This document shows positions 7,742 through 16,119 of a stretch of DNA of 25,424 bases, piece by piece. The DNA is from Flavobacteriales bacterium UBA974. Lineage in GTDB: Bacteria > Bacteroidota > Bacteroidia > Flavobacteriales_D > Sanyastnellaceae. The notes below the pieces were generated by a model. The model saw only the letters and a list, made by a program, of their open reading frames with translations, ran no database searches and had not been told where the DNA came from. The stretch spans positions 31,370 through 56,793 of the forward strand of contig DBBW01000026.1 of NCBI GenBank assembly GCA_002292405.1, written 5' to 3'. Position 1 is the first letter of the stretch, and each line of letters opens with the position of its first letter. The position numbers were made by a program, and so were the translations under genes.

Positions 7742-8277
7742 GATTCGAAGTTAAAGAAACTAAATACAACATGCCCAAACTTTCTGCTTTCCACAAACCC
7801 ATCTTCTTCAGAGAAAACCATTCTTTCTCCATGCTCGAGCACGAAAATGCCATCATTCTTTACTATTCCGGACTTATTTACCAATCCTGGTATGTTCTCC
7901 AAATTCTTCATATCAAAGGGTGGGTCAGCAAAAACAAAGTCAAAAGACGATGATGCCTTTTGAAGATATGAAAAGCAATCTCCAGTCACAACGACAGCTC
8001 TCTCATATCCCAACGACATCAAGTGCTCTTTGATCTGCTTGCATGATCTATTCTGCTTTTCTACTAAAGTGATTGACCCTGCTCCCCTGCTCGCACATCC
8101 TATACCTATCATTCCAGTTCCAGCAAATAAATCTAATACATCAGACCCCTCTAAATCCAATCTCGTATTTAGTAAATTGAACAACCCTTCCCTTGCGAAA
8201 TCAGTTGTAGGCCTACCCATAAATCCTCTTATAGGTTGCAATTGCCTACCTCTCCATGCCCCACCTGTAATCCTCAT
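7738..8277 (-). CDS. rsmD: 16S rRNA (guanine(966)-N(2))-methyltransferase
   Basis: RsmD methylates G966 (E. coli numbering) of 16S rRNA using S-adenosylmethionine. The 179-aa protein starts MRITGGAWRGRQL and continues RPTTDFAREGLFNLL, both typical of the family. Then come the SAM-binding VLDLFAGTGMIGI and the catalytic FVFADPPF (the N/D-P-P-Y/F motif of N-methyltransferases). The start and stop overlap its neighbours by ATGA on both sides (DUF3822 upstream, coaD downstream). Confidence 0.95.
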   Translation of the reverse strand: MRITGGAWRGRQLQPIRGFMGRPTTDFAREGLFNLLNTRLDLEGSDVLDLFAGTGMIGIGCASRGAGSITLVEKQNRSCKQIKEHLMSLGYERAVVVTGDCFSYLQKASSSFDFVFADPPFDMKNLENIPGLVNKSGIVKNDGIFVLEHGERMVFSEEDGFVESRKFGHVVFSFFNFES

Positions 8278-9080
8278 ACGGCTAATGACTTAAGCCCTTC
8301 GAAATCTGAATCACCAAATAAGTGTATGTCTTTAAAAAACCTCGACAAAGAAGATTTTAACTCCACAGCTCCTGCCCCCGCAATTCTTATGATTAAATCT
8401 TCTGGCCCCTTCCCATCCCTGTGCATTACATTCACAATGTCGTATAGCATTCCCTCTACATTTCCTTCTTCTGAGTATCCAGACCAAACCGCCTTGCCTT
8501 CGCTTGCCGCAACAAAATCCGCTCCCCTCTTTCCCACATCTACACGGATTACCCACTTACCCACATTCTGTCTGGAATCAGCTACGGCCAGTTTCATATC
8601 CGCAGCTCTATTTACAATCCCCCTCGCTTGTGGAAAAGAATTGATGACTGCGAACTCCCAATTTTCATCCGTTTTTTCAAGAAAGACAGGCTCACTTTCT
8701 ACAGATTCTAAATGCTGCATCCGCAACAATGATTTTTTATCTGATGAAGATGATTCTAAAGCAACAGCGTTGTGAAAATTAAACCACATAGAAGCTGATT
8801 CATCACTTCCCTCTAACACGATCGCCGGCAACATAGTAACAGGGGAAAACCTGCGAGCATAAAGTACTGTTTCTAAGGTTCCATATCTACTTTTCAAAGC
8901 CCTAATTACTTCAGGGAGCATAGATGGCTGATTCACCTCTCTTGAGCCAAAAGAATAATTTACAAAATCATTTATTTTAGACATCCAAGCCCATTGAACT
9001 TCGAACCCGTCCCATCGAAGCAACAAACCGAAGGGTTCACCTTTCGTCTCTAGGCCTTTATCAGTTTCGCCAGTTTCCAT
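8274..9080 (-). CDS. DUF3822 family protein
   Basis: This 268-aa protein is recognised as DUF3822 by its position immediately upstream of rsmD (a hallmark of Bacteroidota) and by its pattern: a short N-terminal strand (PFGLLLRWDGFEVQWAWMS), a central AVINSFPQARGIVNRAADMKLAVADSRQ, a second-half strand-turn (KWVIRVDVGKRGADFVAASEGKAVWSGY) and a C-terminal DLIIRIAGAGAVELKSSLSRFFKDIHLF. That two-lobe order suggests an actin-like ATPase fold, but this is inference from strand layout only. Its function is unknown. It overlaps the upstream membrane-protein gene by 20 bases and rsmD by ATGA. Confidence 0.8.
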   Translation of the reverse strand: METGETDKGLETKGEPFGLLLRWDGFEVQWAWMSKINDFVNYSFGSREVNQPSMLPEVIRALKSRYGTLETVLYARRFSPVTMLPAIVLEGSDESASMWFNFHNAVALESSSSDKKSLLRMQHLESVESEPVFLEKTDENWEFAVINSFPQARGIVNRAADMKLAVADSRQNVGKWVIRVDVGKRGADFVAASEGKAVWSGYSEEGNVEGMLYDIVNVMHRDGKGPEDLIIRIAGAGAVELKSSLSRFFKDIHLFGDSDFEGLKSLAV

Positions 9081-9942
9081 CTGTATGAGCTTCGGAAGTT
9101 GATCCGAAACTTAGCGTATCTTTCTTTACTTTAACTCTACCGAAAGGTGTAGGATCTTGAACCAATAAAGTAGGCTGCCAAAGACCTCCCACCTCTACAA
9201 CGCCCGTTTTCATAATAAAACGCTCACCTGTTAAAGGGTTAAAAGGCATTTCATTCATTTTAAAATCAGGAAGTTTTGAAGAAGCTCGTACTTCTTTGGT
9301 AAAATTTTCTGCGAAAAAACTTGTGTAAATAGTATCTCTGATCTTAAAAGGACTGTTATCCTCTTGAATATCAGATAAAAGCTGCGGTTGTGAAACTCCG
9401 ATAATCTCAGAAATACTATCTAAGTCAACACGTTTAATTACATAACCGCTCTCAAAGCTTTTTCTTTCAGGAAGAGTGTCATGAAAAGATCCCATGTTAT
9501 ATGTTACGGGCACAACAACTGCATTAATAAAAGACTTAAGACTATCAAAATCAACTGCATAAGTGCCGTAAACCGATTTATGAGCAAGTTGACTTTCACG
9601 AATGTCTTTTAGACGTTGAATTGTTTGGGCTTGGACCTTAACCTTCGTTTCCTGAAATACAATCTCATCATTTACTGACATCACAACAGATAACGACAAG
9701 CATAACGATCCTACAACTCCAAAAATAAGCAACCACTTATAGGTTTTCGTATCAATTTTATCGAGCACAGAGGGTAGAGCTATGACTCCAACAAAAATCA
9801 GAGCTAATCCAGCGAACAACATTCCTAAAGGCTGACTTTCAAGAGCATCGCCTAGTAAATATTTCACAACTGAAACTAAACCTGAAAGCAGTAAAAATGC
9901 AGAAATTACATACTTACCGTAGTCTATATTATTCTTATTCAT
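9061..9942 (-). CDS. Membrane protein with N-terminal three-helix bundle and coiled-coil (unknown function)
   Basis: The 293-aa product has three predicted membrane helices (about residues 11-29, 38-60 and 68-88). A charged helix follows (about 95-120: QETKVKVQAQTIQRLKDIRE), then the segment SQLAHKSVYGTYAVDFDSLKSFI and a soluble domain ending in PFNPLTGERFIMKTGVVE and a Thr/Ser-rich tail. The RLKDIRESQLAHKSVYG-TY-DFDSLKSFI stretch recurs in uncharacterised Bacteroidota proteins and resembles the start of pseudopilin-like globular domains. That last point is a loose resemblance and no function is assigned. The ATG at 9942 is chosen over an upstream in-frame start at 9987, whose extra residues are not family-like. 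It heads the operon with DUF3822, rsmD and coaD. Confidence 0.72.
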   Translation of the reverse strand: MNKNNIDYGKYVISAFLLLSGLVSVVKYLLGDALESQPLGMLFAGLALIFVGVIALPSVLDKIDTKTYKWLLIFGVVGSLCLSLSVVMSVNDEIVFQETKVKVQAQTIQRLKDIRESQLAHKSVYGTYAVDFDSLKSFINAVVVPVTYNMGSFHDTLPERKSFESGYVIKRVDLDSISEIIGVSQPQLLSDIQEDNSPFKIRDTIYTSFFAENFTKEVRASSKLPDFKMNEMPFNPLTGERFIMKTGVVEVGGLWQPTLLVQDPTPFGRVKVKKDTLSFGSTSEAHTDGNWRN

Positions 9943-10006
9943 AAAAATTATATTTCGAGCAACGAAACTACAACATACTTTGCGCAATACATAAGCATAG
10001 CCCTTG

Positions 10007-10014
10007 TAACTTCG
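10007..10014 (+). promoter_or_regulatory. Possible -7 box of the RecD-like helicase gene
   Basis: TAACTTCG matches TAnnTTTG with one change and ends seven bases before the ATG at 10022. It has the same sequence as the rsfS -7 box, but no TTG lies 19 bases upstream. This is weak evidence on its own. Confidence 0.3.
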
Positions 10015-10021
10015 CCTGTGA

Positions 10022-11455
10022 ATGTTAAGTCACACTCTAAAAGAGCTTGCCTCAAGACTTCGATCTCAATTCCCACACACTCCAACGCATGGACAGGAAC
10101 GACTTGTCCATGTATTTTCTAAATTCTCGATTTCTAAAAAGCCGCGATGTACTTTAATTATTAAAGGGTATGCCGGAACGGGGAAAACCACGTCTATTGG
10201 CGCAATTGTTAGGACTTTAAGGGAGATGCGTGTTTCAACTGTACTACTAGCTCCCACTGGGCGTGCGGCAAAAGTCATGGCATCCTATAGCGGGATTAAC
10301 GCATCAACAATTCACAGGCGGATTTATGTTGGGGCAAGGCGATCTGACGACTCAGATATCTATAAAATAGCTCCCAATTTATTTAAGAAAACCACTTTTA
10401 TTGTCGATGAAGCATCTATGATAGGTGAGTCTAGTGGACTTGTGACTAACCTTTTAGACGATTTACTCGAGTATGTATTTTCTGGCGTCAATTGCAGGCT
10501 TGTACTAGTTGGGGATGACGCTCAACTACCTCCTGTTGGTTGTTCTTCCAGCCCTGCTCTTCAAGAGTCGCGTCTCGCCTCTATGCACAACTTAACAATC
10601 GCCACAGTTGAACTTACTGAGGTAGTGAGGCAAGAGTTAAACAGCAGCATACTTGCAAATGCACATGCACTTAGGTTAGATATTGAAAATGCGGATTCAA
10701 AAGGAAAAACCAACTTCCCCAAAATCGATCTTCATGTAGGTCCAGATGTGGTCAGGCTTCCAGGACTTGAGCTGCAGGATACCTTAGAAACTCTGCACGG
10801 ACGTTACGGGGAAGATGGTGTGATTGTGGTGACGCGTTCGAATAAAAGAGCAGTACTTTTTAATGGCCAAATCCGAACTCGCGTTTTGTGGTTAGAGGAA
10901 GATATCAATTCTGGAGACAGGTTAATGGTTGTGAGAAATGATTATTTTTGGCTTAAAGACCACGAAGAATTGCCCATAGATTTAATCGCAAACGGCGACA
11001 TGATTGAAGTTTCCCGAATCGGATCCCGCTTCACGAGATACGGACAAGAATTTGCTGAAGTTGATGTGATTTTATCTGACTTCCCGGACTATCCATCCTT
11101 CTCAGTAACCATCCTGCTGAGCATATTACACGATTCTAGACCTTCACTTCCTCAATCAGAAACCAAAGCGCTATACCACGCCATCGCAAAAGATTACTCC
11201 GACCTTCGCACAAAATCAGCGATACACAAAGCTGTCATTTCCGACCCGTGCTATCGGGCTTTACAAGTCAAATTTGCATTCAGTTTGACCTGTCACAAAG
11301 CTCAAGGAGGTCAGTGGCCAGCTGTCATTTTAGATCAAGGATATCTGACGGAGGAGATGCTTAATAAGGATTGGCTTAGGTGGCTATACACTGCTTTTAC
11401 TAGGGCAGAAAAAGAACTCTACCTCTTGAATTTCGATGATCAGTTTTTCACTTAG
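10022..11455 (+). CDS. RecD-like superfamily 1 DNA helicase
   Basis: This 477-aa stand-alone helicase resembles the core of RecD/RecD2 and the AAA_30 plus UvrD_C_2 arrangement. Motifs: Walker A GYAGTGKT (49-56), motif Ia LLAPTGRAAKVM (75-86), Walker B FIVDEASMIG (126-135), motif III LVGDDAQLPPVG, motif IV region EVVRQELNSSI, motif V AFSLTCHKAQGGQW and motif VI RWLYTAFTRAEKELYLL near the C-terminus. All helicase motifs are intact, so it should translocate 5'-to-3' on single-stranded DNA. It lacks the long N-terminal domain of RecD2 and no recB or recC lies nearby, so it is not part of an exonuclease V operon here. It converges on the peptidase pseudogene with a 2-base gap. Confidence 0.9.
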   Translation: MLSHTLKELASRLRSQFPHTPTHGQERLVHVFSKFSISKKPRCTLIIKGYAGTGKTTSIGAIVRTLREMRVSTVLLAPTGRAAKVMASYSGINASTIHRRIYVGARRSDDSDIYKIAPNLFKKTTFIVDEASMIGESSGLVTNLLDDLLEYVFSGVNCRLVLVGDDAQLPPVGCSSSPALQESRLASMHNLTIATVELTEVVRQELNSSILANAHALRLDIENADSKGKTNFPKIDLHVGPDVVRLPGLELQDTLETLHGRYGEDGVIVVTRSNKRAVLFNGQIRTRVLWLEEDINSGDRLMVVRNDYFWLKDHEELPIDLIANGDMIEVSRIGSRFTRYGQEFAEVDVILSDFPDYPSFSVTILLSILHDSRPSLPQSETKALYHAIAKDYSDLRTKSAIHKAVISDPCYRALQVKFAFSLTCHKAQGGQWPAVILDQGYLTEEMLNKDWLRWLYTAFTRAEKELYLLNFDDQFFT

Positions 11456-11457
11456 GT

Positions 11458-12762
11458 TTAATCGCAATAAACTACAGACTGCAGCTCACTATTTTTCGCA
11501 TTCACAATAATGCATCCAGCTGAGTTCAACCCTCTAACAAAGTGTTCACCAGCACACATCTCACCCAGGTTCTGAATAATCCTACCAGACATATCTGAAA
11601 TTGTTATTGATGTAGAAATTGGTAACCGAATTGAGAAGTCACCTCCTGATAAATTTTTTATTTCGATAAACTCCATTTCTAATTCAGTAAAGTCAATTAC
11701 TGAGTTCACTAAACTCACCGAACATTCAGGCTCCTCAGACATCTCTGAAATCATTAACTCACCATCTTCCACCCACCAATTCTCCCAATCACCACCGATT
11801 CCAGTAGACCAATCATTTAAATCTAGTCCTCTATTTCCCGACTCAGTTGCATCAACAACATAAACATGAAGAGCACCACCTTCAAATCCCCAATCTAATG
11901 GAATTCCCTGTTGGCAATCTGGTGCTGGAACATCAAGACATGTAGGTCGCAAAAAATATACCTGTTCCTGATATTGTGGATACTCACCGTAACAATGTGC
12001 AAAGCCATCTTCACCAATACACACAGCAGTATATTCATTACAACCTATTCCTAATGCTGCTATGCCATGGTCTGTAACTAATCGTGACAAAAAAGCCACA
12101 TGACGTCCCTTTCTATCAGGGTCATCATAATGAGAATCTGTAATTACTGTGTTCATAAAAGGCAATCTTAGAAAATCTCCATAGCGTACATCCATATCCT
12201 CGTTATATGAATCATTCAAAGCAGAACCGGAGTAAACCGTCCCGTTAGATGCTGCGAAATATCCAAAACCTAGAACTGCAAGTCCAGCAGAAATACCACC
12301 TATAGAACCGCCTCTACCGTTAACCAATGCGTGAAGAGCGTCTTCAATTGGAGTGTCTTTCCAAAACTGAACGTAGTCGTGTTGATTTCCACCTGCTAAC
12401 CAGACTGCCTCAGCTTCTGCTATCCTATCTAAGATGTATGGCTCATTAGCAGAGTTAGGATTATTGCAACGGATTGTCTCAACTCTATTCACATCCACCC
12501 CCAATTCTGAGTATAAATAATCATTATAAGCATCTGATCCACTGCACCTTAAAACTAATACATCTCCTCCTGAGGCTCTTTCTAAAAACCAAACCATAGC
12601 CTCTGGCATCTCTCCAGCTCAGCCCATAAGTACTAACCCCATCTCGTGATCTACATCTACTGAGAACGAATTACCTACGCTCCAAGAAGTGTAATTTTGG
12701 GCTTGAGAAATAAATGGGGAAATACAAAGTAAAATAAAGCTAACTGAAGATATAAATTGATC
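11458..12762 (-). pseudogene. Cyanophycinase-like peptidase S51 with C-terminal sorting domain, broken
   Basis: One frame from 12762 to 11458 encodes a secreted cyanophycinase-like serine peptidase. It shows a signal peptide (SSVSFILLCISPFISQA, cleaved before QNYTS), then GLVLMG-stop-AGEMPEAMVWFLERASGGDVLVLR, the nucleophile motif GGISAGLAVLG, ITDSHYDDPDRKGRH and a C-terminal domain with FSIRLPIST, ITISDMSGRII and a final SVVYCD resembling a type IX sorting domain. An in-frame TGA occupies 12621-12619, where relatives have a Gly (LMGGAGE), a one-base change from GGA. No ATG, GTG or TTG precedes the signal peptide in this frame: it opens after TAA (12774-12772) with ACC AAA TTA. The downstream ATG at 12609 could yield 383 aa, but without a signal peptide or the first strand of the fold. 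A sequencing error at the TGA is possible, though the missing start makes genuine decay more likely. Confidence 0.75.
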
Positions 12763-12782
12763 TAATTTGGTTTAGTTAGGTG

Positions 12783-12965
12783 TTAGTCTTCAGGTAAAAG
12801 AATCCAAAGAGAAATATAAACAGCAACACCAAAACCTGCAATAGCTAAAAAAACAAATGCAAATCTAACATTCCGAACTGGCAGGTCATAGTATTCAGCC
12901 AATCCAGCACAAACCCCAGCGACTTCTTTACCGTATTTCTTTCTTCTTAGTTTATGCATGTTCAT
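12783..12965 (-). CDS. PspC domain membrane protein
   Basis: This is a 60-aa PspC-domain protein: KLRRKKYGKEVAGVCAGLAEYYDLPVRNVRFAFVFLAIAGFGVAVYISLWILLPED. It has the expected basic start, the AGVCAGLAEYYDLP block, the membrane helix (about residues 34-56) and the ending W-I-L-L-P. In E. coli PspC takes part in the phage-shock response to membrane stress; short stand-alone forms like this are common in Bacteroidota and their role is not established. The start may be either ATG (12965 or, two codons in, 12959). It lies just upstream of the broken peptidase gene and diverges from ndk across an AT-rich gap of about 97 bases. Confidence 0.88.
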   Translation of the reverse strand: MNMHKLRRKKYGKEVAGVCAGLAEYYDLPVRNVRFAFVFLAIAGFGVAVYISLWILLPED

Positions 12966-13032
12966 TCTTAGGTATTCTTAATTAATGATAAATATAAGAA
13001 TAAAAATCAAAGAATATTTGAAAAGAAAGTTG

Positions 13033-13040
13033 TACTTTTG
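13033..13040 (+). promoter_or_regulatory. -7 box of ndk promoter
   Basis: TACTTTTG is a perfect Bacteroidota -7 box, 22 bases before the ndk ATG. No TTG lies at the 19-base spacing. The stretch 13027-13054 around it is 24/28 identical to 25167-25194, upstream of the DEAD-box helicase leader, including the CC-containing start of the transcript and the TTAAAAA that follows. Confidence 0.6.
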
Positions 13041-13062
13041 AACCCCATTAAAAAACACTCTT

Positions 13063-13482
13063 ATGGCGACAAATCGCACATTTACAATGCTCAAACCGGA
13101 CGCAACCGGAGCTGGCAACACAGGAAAAATCATTGACCGCATGATTGAGGCAGGATTCTCAATTAAGGCAATGAAATGGACACAGCTTTCTAAAGCTCAC
13201 GCAGAGGCTTTTTATGCTGTGCACTCTGAGCGACCTTTCTATGGAGAGCTCGTTGAGTACATGACTTCAGGCCCTATCGTTGCTATGATCTTAGAAAAGG
13301 ATGATGCTGTTGCATCTTTCCGCGATTTAATCGGAGCCACTAACCCTGCTGAAGCGGCACCTGGAACCATCAGGGCTGACTTCGCTGAGAGCATTTCTGC
13401 CAACGCTGTTCACGGATCTGATTCTGATGAAAATGCGCAAATCGAAGGACGTTTCTACTTCAGCGAATGCGAAGAAGCATAA
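13063..13482 (+). CDS. ndk: Nucleoside diphosphate kinase
   Basis: Ndk moves the gamma-phosphate of ATP to other nucleoside diphosphates through a phosphohistidine. The 139-aa product has [10 protein letters not shown] at the start, the catalytic His in NAVHGSDS (H117), and [21 protein letters not shown] and [18 protein letters not shown] as in all family members. Length and motifs are standard. It is 12 bases upstream of icd and probably co-transcribed with it. Confidence 0.97.
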   Translation: MATNRTFTMLKPDATGAGNTGKIIDRMIEAGFSIKAMKWTQLSKAHAEAFYAVHSERPFYGELVEYMTSGPIVAMILEKDDAVASFRDLIGATNPAEAAPGTIRADFAESISANAVHGSDSDENAQIEGRFYFSECEEA

Positions 13483-13494
13483 AGACTGCCTTTT

Positions 13495-14727
13495 ATGAAA
13501 AAGATTAAAGTAAACAATCCAGTTGTAGAGATCGATGGCGATGAGATGACGCGCATTATTTGGCAGTTCATCAAGGACAAACTGATTCTACCTTACCTAG
13601 ATATAGAACTTCTCTATTATGACTTAGGAATTGAGAAGCGTGATGAGACGAATGACCAAATCACAATCGATGCTGCCGATGCAATTAACAAGCATCACGT
13701 AGGTATTAAGTGTGCGACTATAACTCCTGATGAAGATCGAGTTGAAGAATTTGGGCTGAAGAAAATGTGGCGCTCTCCCAATGGAACACTGAGAAACATA
13801 ATAGGTGGTACGGTTTTTCGTGAGCCTATCATTATGAAGAACGTTCCGAGACTTGTTCCTGGTTGGACGGAGCCGATTTGCATCGGACGTCACGCATTCG
13901 GTGATCAGTACAAGGCTACTGACACTGTTATTAAAGAAAAGGGTACATTAAAGATGTCTTTCACTCCTGAAAATGGAGGAGAGACTCAAGAATGGACTGT
14001 ATTCAACTTCGAAGGTGCTGGAGGAGTTGCAATGAGCATGTACAATACTGACGAAAGCATTTATGGTTTCGCTCATTCTTGTATGAATCAAGCTCTTACT
14101 AAGAAGTGGCCACTTTACCTTTCTACGAAGAACACAATATTAAAAGCTTACGACGGACGCTTCAAGGACATCTTCCAAGAGGTCTTCGATGCCGATTACT
14201 CACAGAAGTTTGCTGATGCAGGAATCACATATGAGCATCGCCTTATTGACGATATGGTCGCTGCTGCAATGAAATGGAGCGGTGGATTTATTTGGGCTTG
14301 TAAGAACTACGACGGAGATGTTCAGTCTGACACAGTAGCTCAAGGGTTCGGATCTCTCGGGCTTATGACATCTGTACTTGTTACTCCTGATGGCGGAACT
14401 ATGGAAGCTGAGGCTGCCCACGGAACCGTGACTCGACACTACAGAGAGCACCAGAAGGGAAATAAAACTTCGACAAATCCTATCGCTTCGATATTTGCTT
14501 GGACACGTGGATTAAACTTCCGAGGAAAGCTTGATGGCAACGTGGATCTCCGAAACTTCGCAGATACTCTAGAGCAGGTTTGCATAGATGTTGTTGAAAG
14601 CGGCCGCATGACGAAGGACCTTGCACTTCTAATTCACAAAAAAGAGATGACTTCAGAGCACTGGTTAACTACAGAAGGATTCTTAGAAGCTATTGACTCT
14701 GACCTTAGGGATCGTATGGGAGATTAA
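13495..14727 (+). CDS. icd: NADP-dependent isocitrate dehydrogenase (eukaryote-type, dimeric)
   Basis: Icd oxidises isocitrate to 2-oxoglutarate in the TCA cycle, making NADPH. The 410-aa protein belongs to the group that includes mitochondrial and cytosolic eukaryotic IDHs: [16 protein letters not shown] at the start, [29 protein letters not shown] (substrate binding), [50 protein letters not shown] (metal-binding Asp residues) and [27 protein letters not shown]. The HYREHQKG loop with TSTNP fits NADP preference in this group. It sits between ndk and rocD, and aconitase, the preceding TCA enzyme, is encoded at 20351-22621. Confidence 0.96.
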   Translation: MKKIKVNNPVVEIDGDEMTRIIWQFIKDKLILPYLDIELLYYDLGIEKRDETNDQITIDAADAINKHHVGIKCATITPDEDRVEEFGLKKMWRSPNGTLRNIIGGTVFREPIIMKNVPRLVPGWTEPICIGRHAFGDQYKATDTVIKEKGTLKMSFTPENGGETQEWTVFNFEGAGGVAMSMYNTDESIYGFAHSCMNQALTKKWPLYLSTKNTILKAYDGRFKDIFQEVFDADYSQKFADAGITYEHRLIDDMVAAAMKWSGGFIWACKNYDGDVQSDTVAQGFGSLGLMTSVLVTPDGGTMEAEAAHGTVTRHYREHQKGNKTSTNPIASIFAWTRGLNFRGKLDGNVDLRNFADTLEQVCIDVVESGRMTKDLALLIHKKEMTSEHWLTTEGFLEAIDSDLRDRMGD

Positions 14728-14728
14728 T

Positions 14729-14756
14729 TTAAGTCTCAACTTAATTGATCTTTTAG
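14729..14756 (+). terminator. Possible weak terminator after icd
   Basis: TTAAGT (14729-14734), a four-base loop CTCA and ACTTAA (14739-14744) form a perfect six-base hairpin directly after the icd stop, followed by TTGATCTTTT. The stem is AT-rich and weak, so it may attenuate rather than stop transcription into rocD. Confidence 0.3.
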
Positions 14757-14769
14757 ATAACTTTACCCG

Positions 14770-16062
14770 ATGGAAATGAATGAAAATATTGTGAATAGAC
14801 CTTCTAATTCAGAAGAGGCTATGGCTCTAGAAAATCGTCACGGAGCACATAACTATCACCCACTACCTGTGGTACTTGACAGAGGAGAAGGCGTTGTTGT
14901 TTGGGATATTGAGGGGAAGGAATACTACGATTTTCTCAGCGCATATAGCGCAGTAAACCAAGGGCATTGTCACCCAGCTATTGTAAAAGCAATGGTAGAT
15001 CAGGCGAAAAAACTCACACTTACTTCACGTGCGTTTTACTCTTCTAACCTCGGAAAGTACGAGCAGTTTATCACAGAATATTTCGGATACGACAAGGTTC
15101 TACCTATGAATACAGGGGCTGAAGCTGTTGAAACTGCCATCAAAATTGCTCGTAAATGGGCATACGATGTGAAAGGAGTACCAGCTAACCAGGCGCGCAT
15201 TCTTACGTGTGGTGAGAATTTCCATGGCCGCACAACTACCATCGTTTCATTTTCTACGGATGATGACGCTACAGGAGGATTTGGACCCTATACTCCGGGA
15301 TTTGACGTTATCGAGTACAACAACCTAGACGTATTACGCGAAGCCGTAAAAGACCCTAACGTAGCCGGATTCTTAGTCGAGCCTATCCAAGGTGAGGCAG
15401 GCGTTAATGTCCCTTCAGAAAACTACATCCGTGAAGCTCATGCCATTTGTAAAGAGGCAAACGTTCTCTTTATGGCTGATGAAGTCCAAACTGGAATCGC
15501 CCGTACTGGTGCTCTACTTGCTACTTGCGGAAATTGCACTTGCTCTGGATCTTGCGAACGTCAAGCCAGTTTCGTTAAAGCCGACCTACTCATTCTAGGA
15601 AAAGCACTCAGCGGAGGCGCTTATCCCGTTTCTGCTGTTCTTGCTGACGACTCAGTGATGAATGTCATTCATCCAGGACAGCATGGCTCTACATTTGGAG
15701 GAAACCCCGTAGCCGCAGAAGTAGCTATCGCAGCCCTATCTGTCGTACGAGACGAAGACTTGGCCTTAAATGCACGTACACTTGGACATCAATTCCGTGC
15801 TGGAATCGAAGCAATAGCTAAGGAATGCACGCTAATAGAGCTCGTTCGTGGACGTGGATTATTGAATGCCGTGATCATCAACGACACCCCAGAATCCACC
15901 ACAGCGTGGGATCTATGTGTCGCCATGAAAGACAACGGGCTTCTCGCTAAACCCACGCACGGGAACATCATTCGTTTCGCTCCTCCTTTAGTCATTACTG
16001 AAGAGCAGTTAAATGAATGCCTTGCTATTATCCGCAAGACGTTTCTGGAGTTCAAGGGATAG
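14770..16062 (+). CDS. rocD: Ornithine--oxo-acid transaminase
   Basis: RocD is a PLP enzyme that moves the delta-amino group of ornithine to 2-oxoglutarate, giving glutamate semialdehyde for proline or glutamate. The 430-aa class III aminotransferase shows NYHPLPVVL near the N-terminus, the substrate-binding FLSAYSAVNQGHCHP (about 55-69), MNTGAEAVETAIKIARKW, VEPIQGEAGVNVP, the cofactor Asp in FMADEVQTG (D237) and the PLP lysine in LILGKALSGG (K278). An insertion before the PLP lysine is Cys-rich: CGNCTCSGSC, with cysteines at 253, 256, 258 and 262 in a C-x2-C-x-C-x3-C spacing that could bind metal. The gene follows icd after 42 bases. Confidence 0.93.
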   Translation: MEMNENIVNRPSNSEEAMALENRHGAHNYHPLPVVLDRGEGVVVWDIEGKEYYDFLSAYSAVNQGHCHPAIVKAMVDQAKKLTLTSRAFYSSNLGKYEQFITEYFGYDKVLPMNTGAEAVETAIKIARKWAYDVKGVPANQARILTCGENFHGRTTTIVSFSTDDDATGGFGPYTPGFDVIEYNNLDVLREAVKDPNVAGFLVEPIQGEAGVNVPSENYIREAHAICKEANVLFMADEVQTGIARTGALLATCGNCTCSGSCERQASFVKADLLILGKALSGGAYPVSAVLADDSVMNVIHPGQHGSTFGGNPVAAEVAIAALSVVRDEDLALNARTLGHQFRAGIEAIAKECTLIELVRGRGLLNAVIINDTPESTTAWDLCVAMKDNGLLAKPTHGNIIRFAPPLVITEEQLNECLAIIRKTFLEFKG

Positions 16063-16076
16063 TATTCCTACACTTA

Positions 16077-16113
16077 AATCTATTTCTGGGACAGGAAGAC
16101 AACAAAGTAGATT
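16077..16113. terminator. Possible bidirectional terminator between rocD and the PLP synthase
   Basis: AATCTATTT (16077-16085) can pair with AAGTAGATT (16105-16113), nine pairs with one G-U, in the 57-base gap between two convergent genes. The loop is long and no strong T-run follows on either strand, so this is a tentative call. Confidence 0.25.
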
Positions 16114-16119
16114 CATTGT

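Noticed and set aside
12619..12621. TGA in the peptidase gene read as selenocysteine or as reassigned glycine.
   Set aside because: TGA is the normal stop of many genes here (ATGA overlaps at psd/cdsA, rsmD/coaD and others), no selenocysteine element or Cys homologue position fits, and the start codon is also missing. Simple gene decay or a base-call error explains it better.
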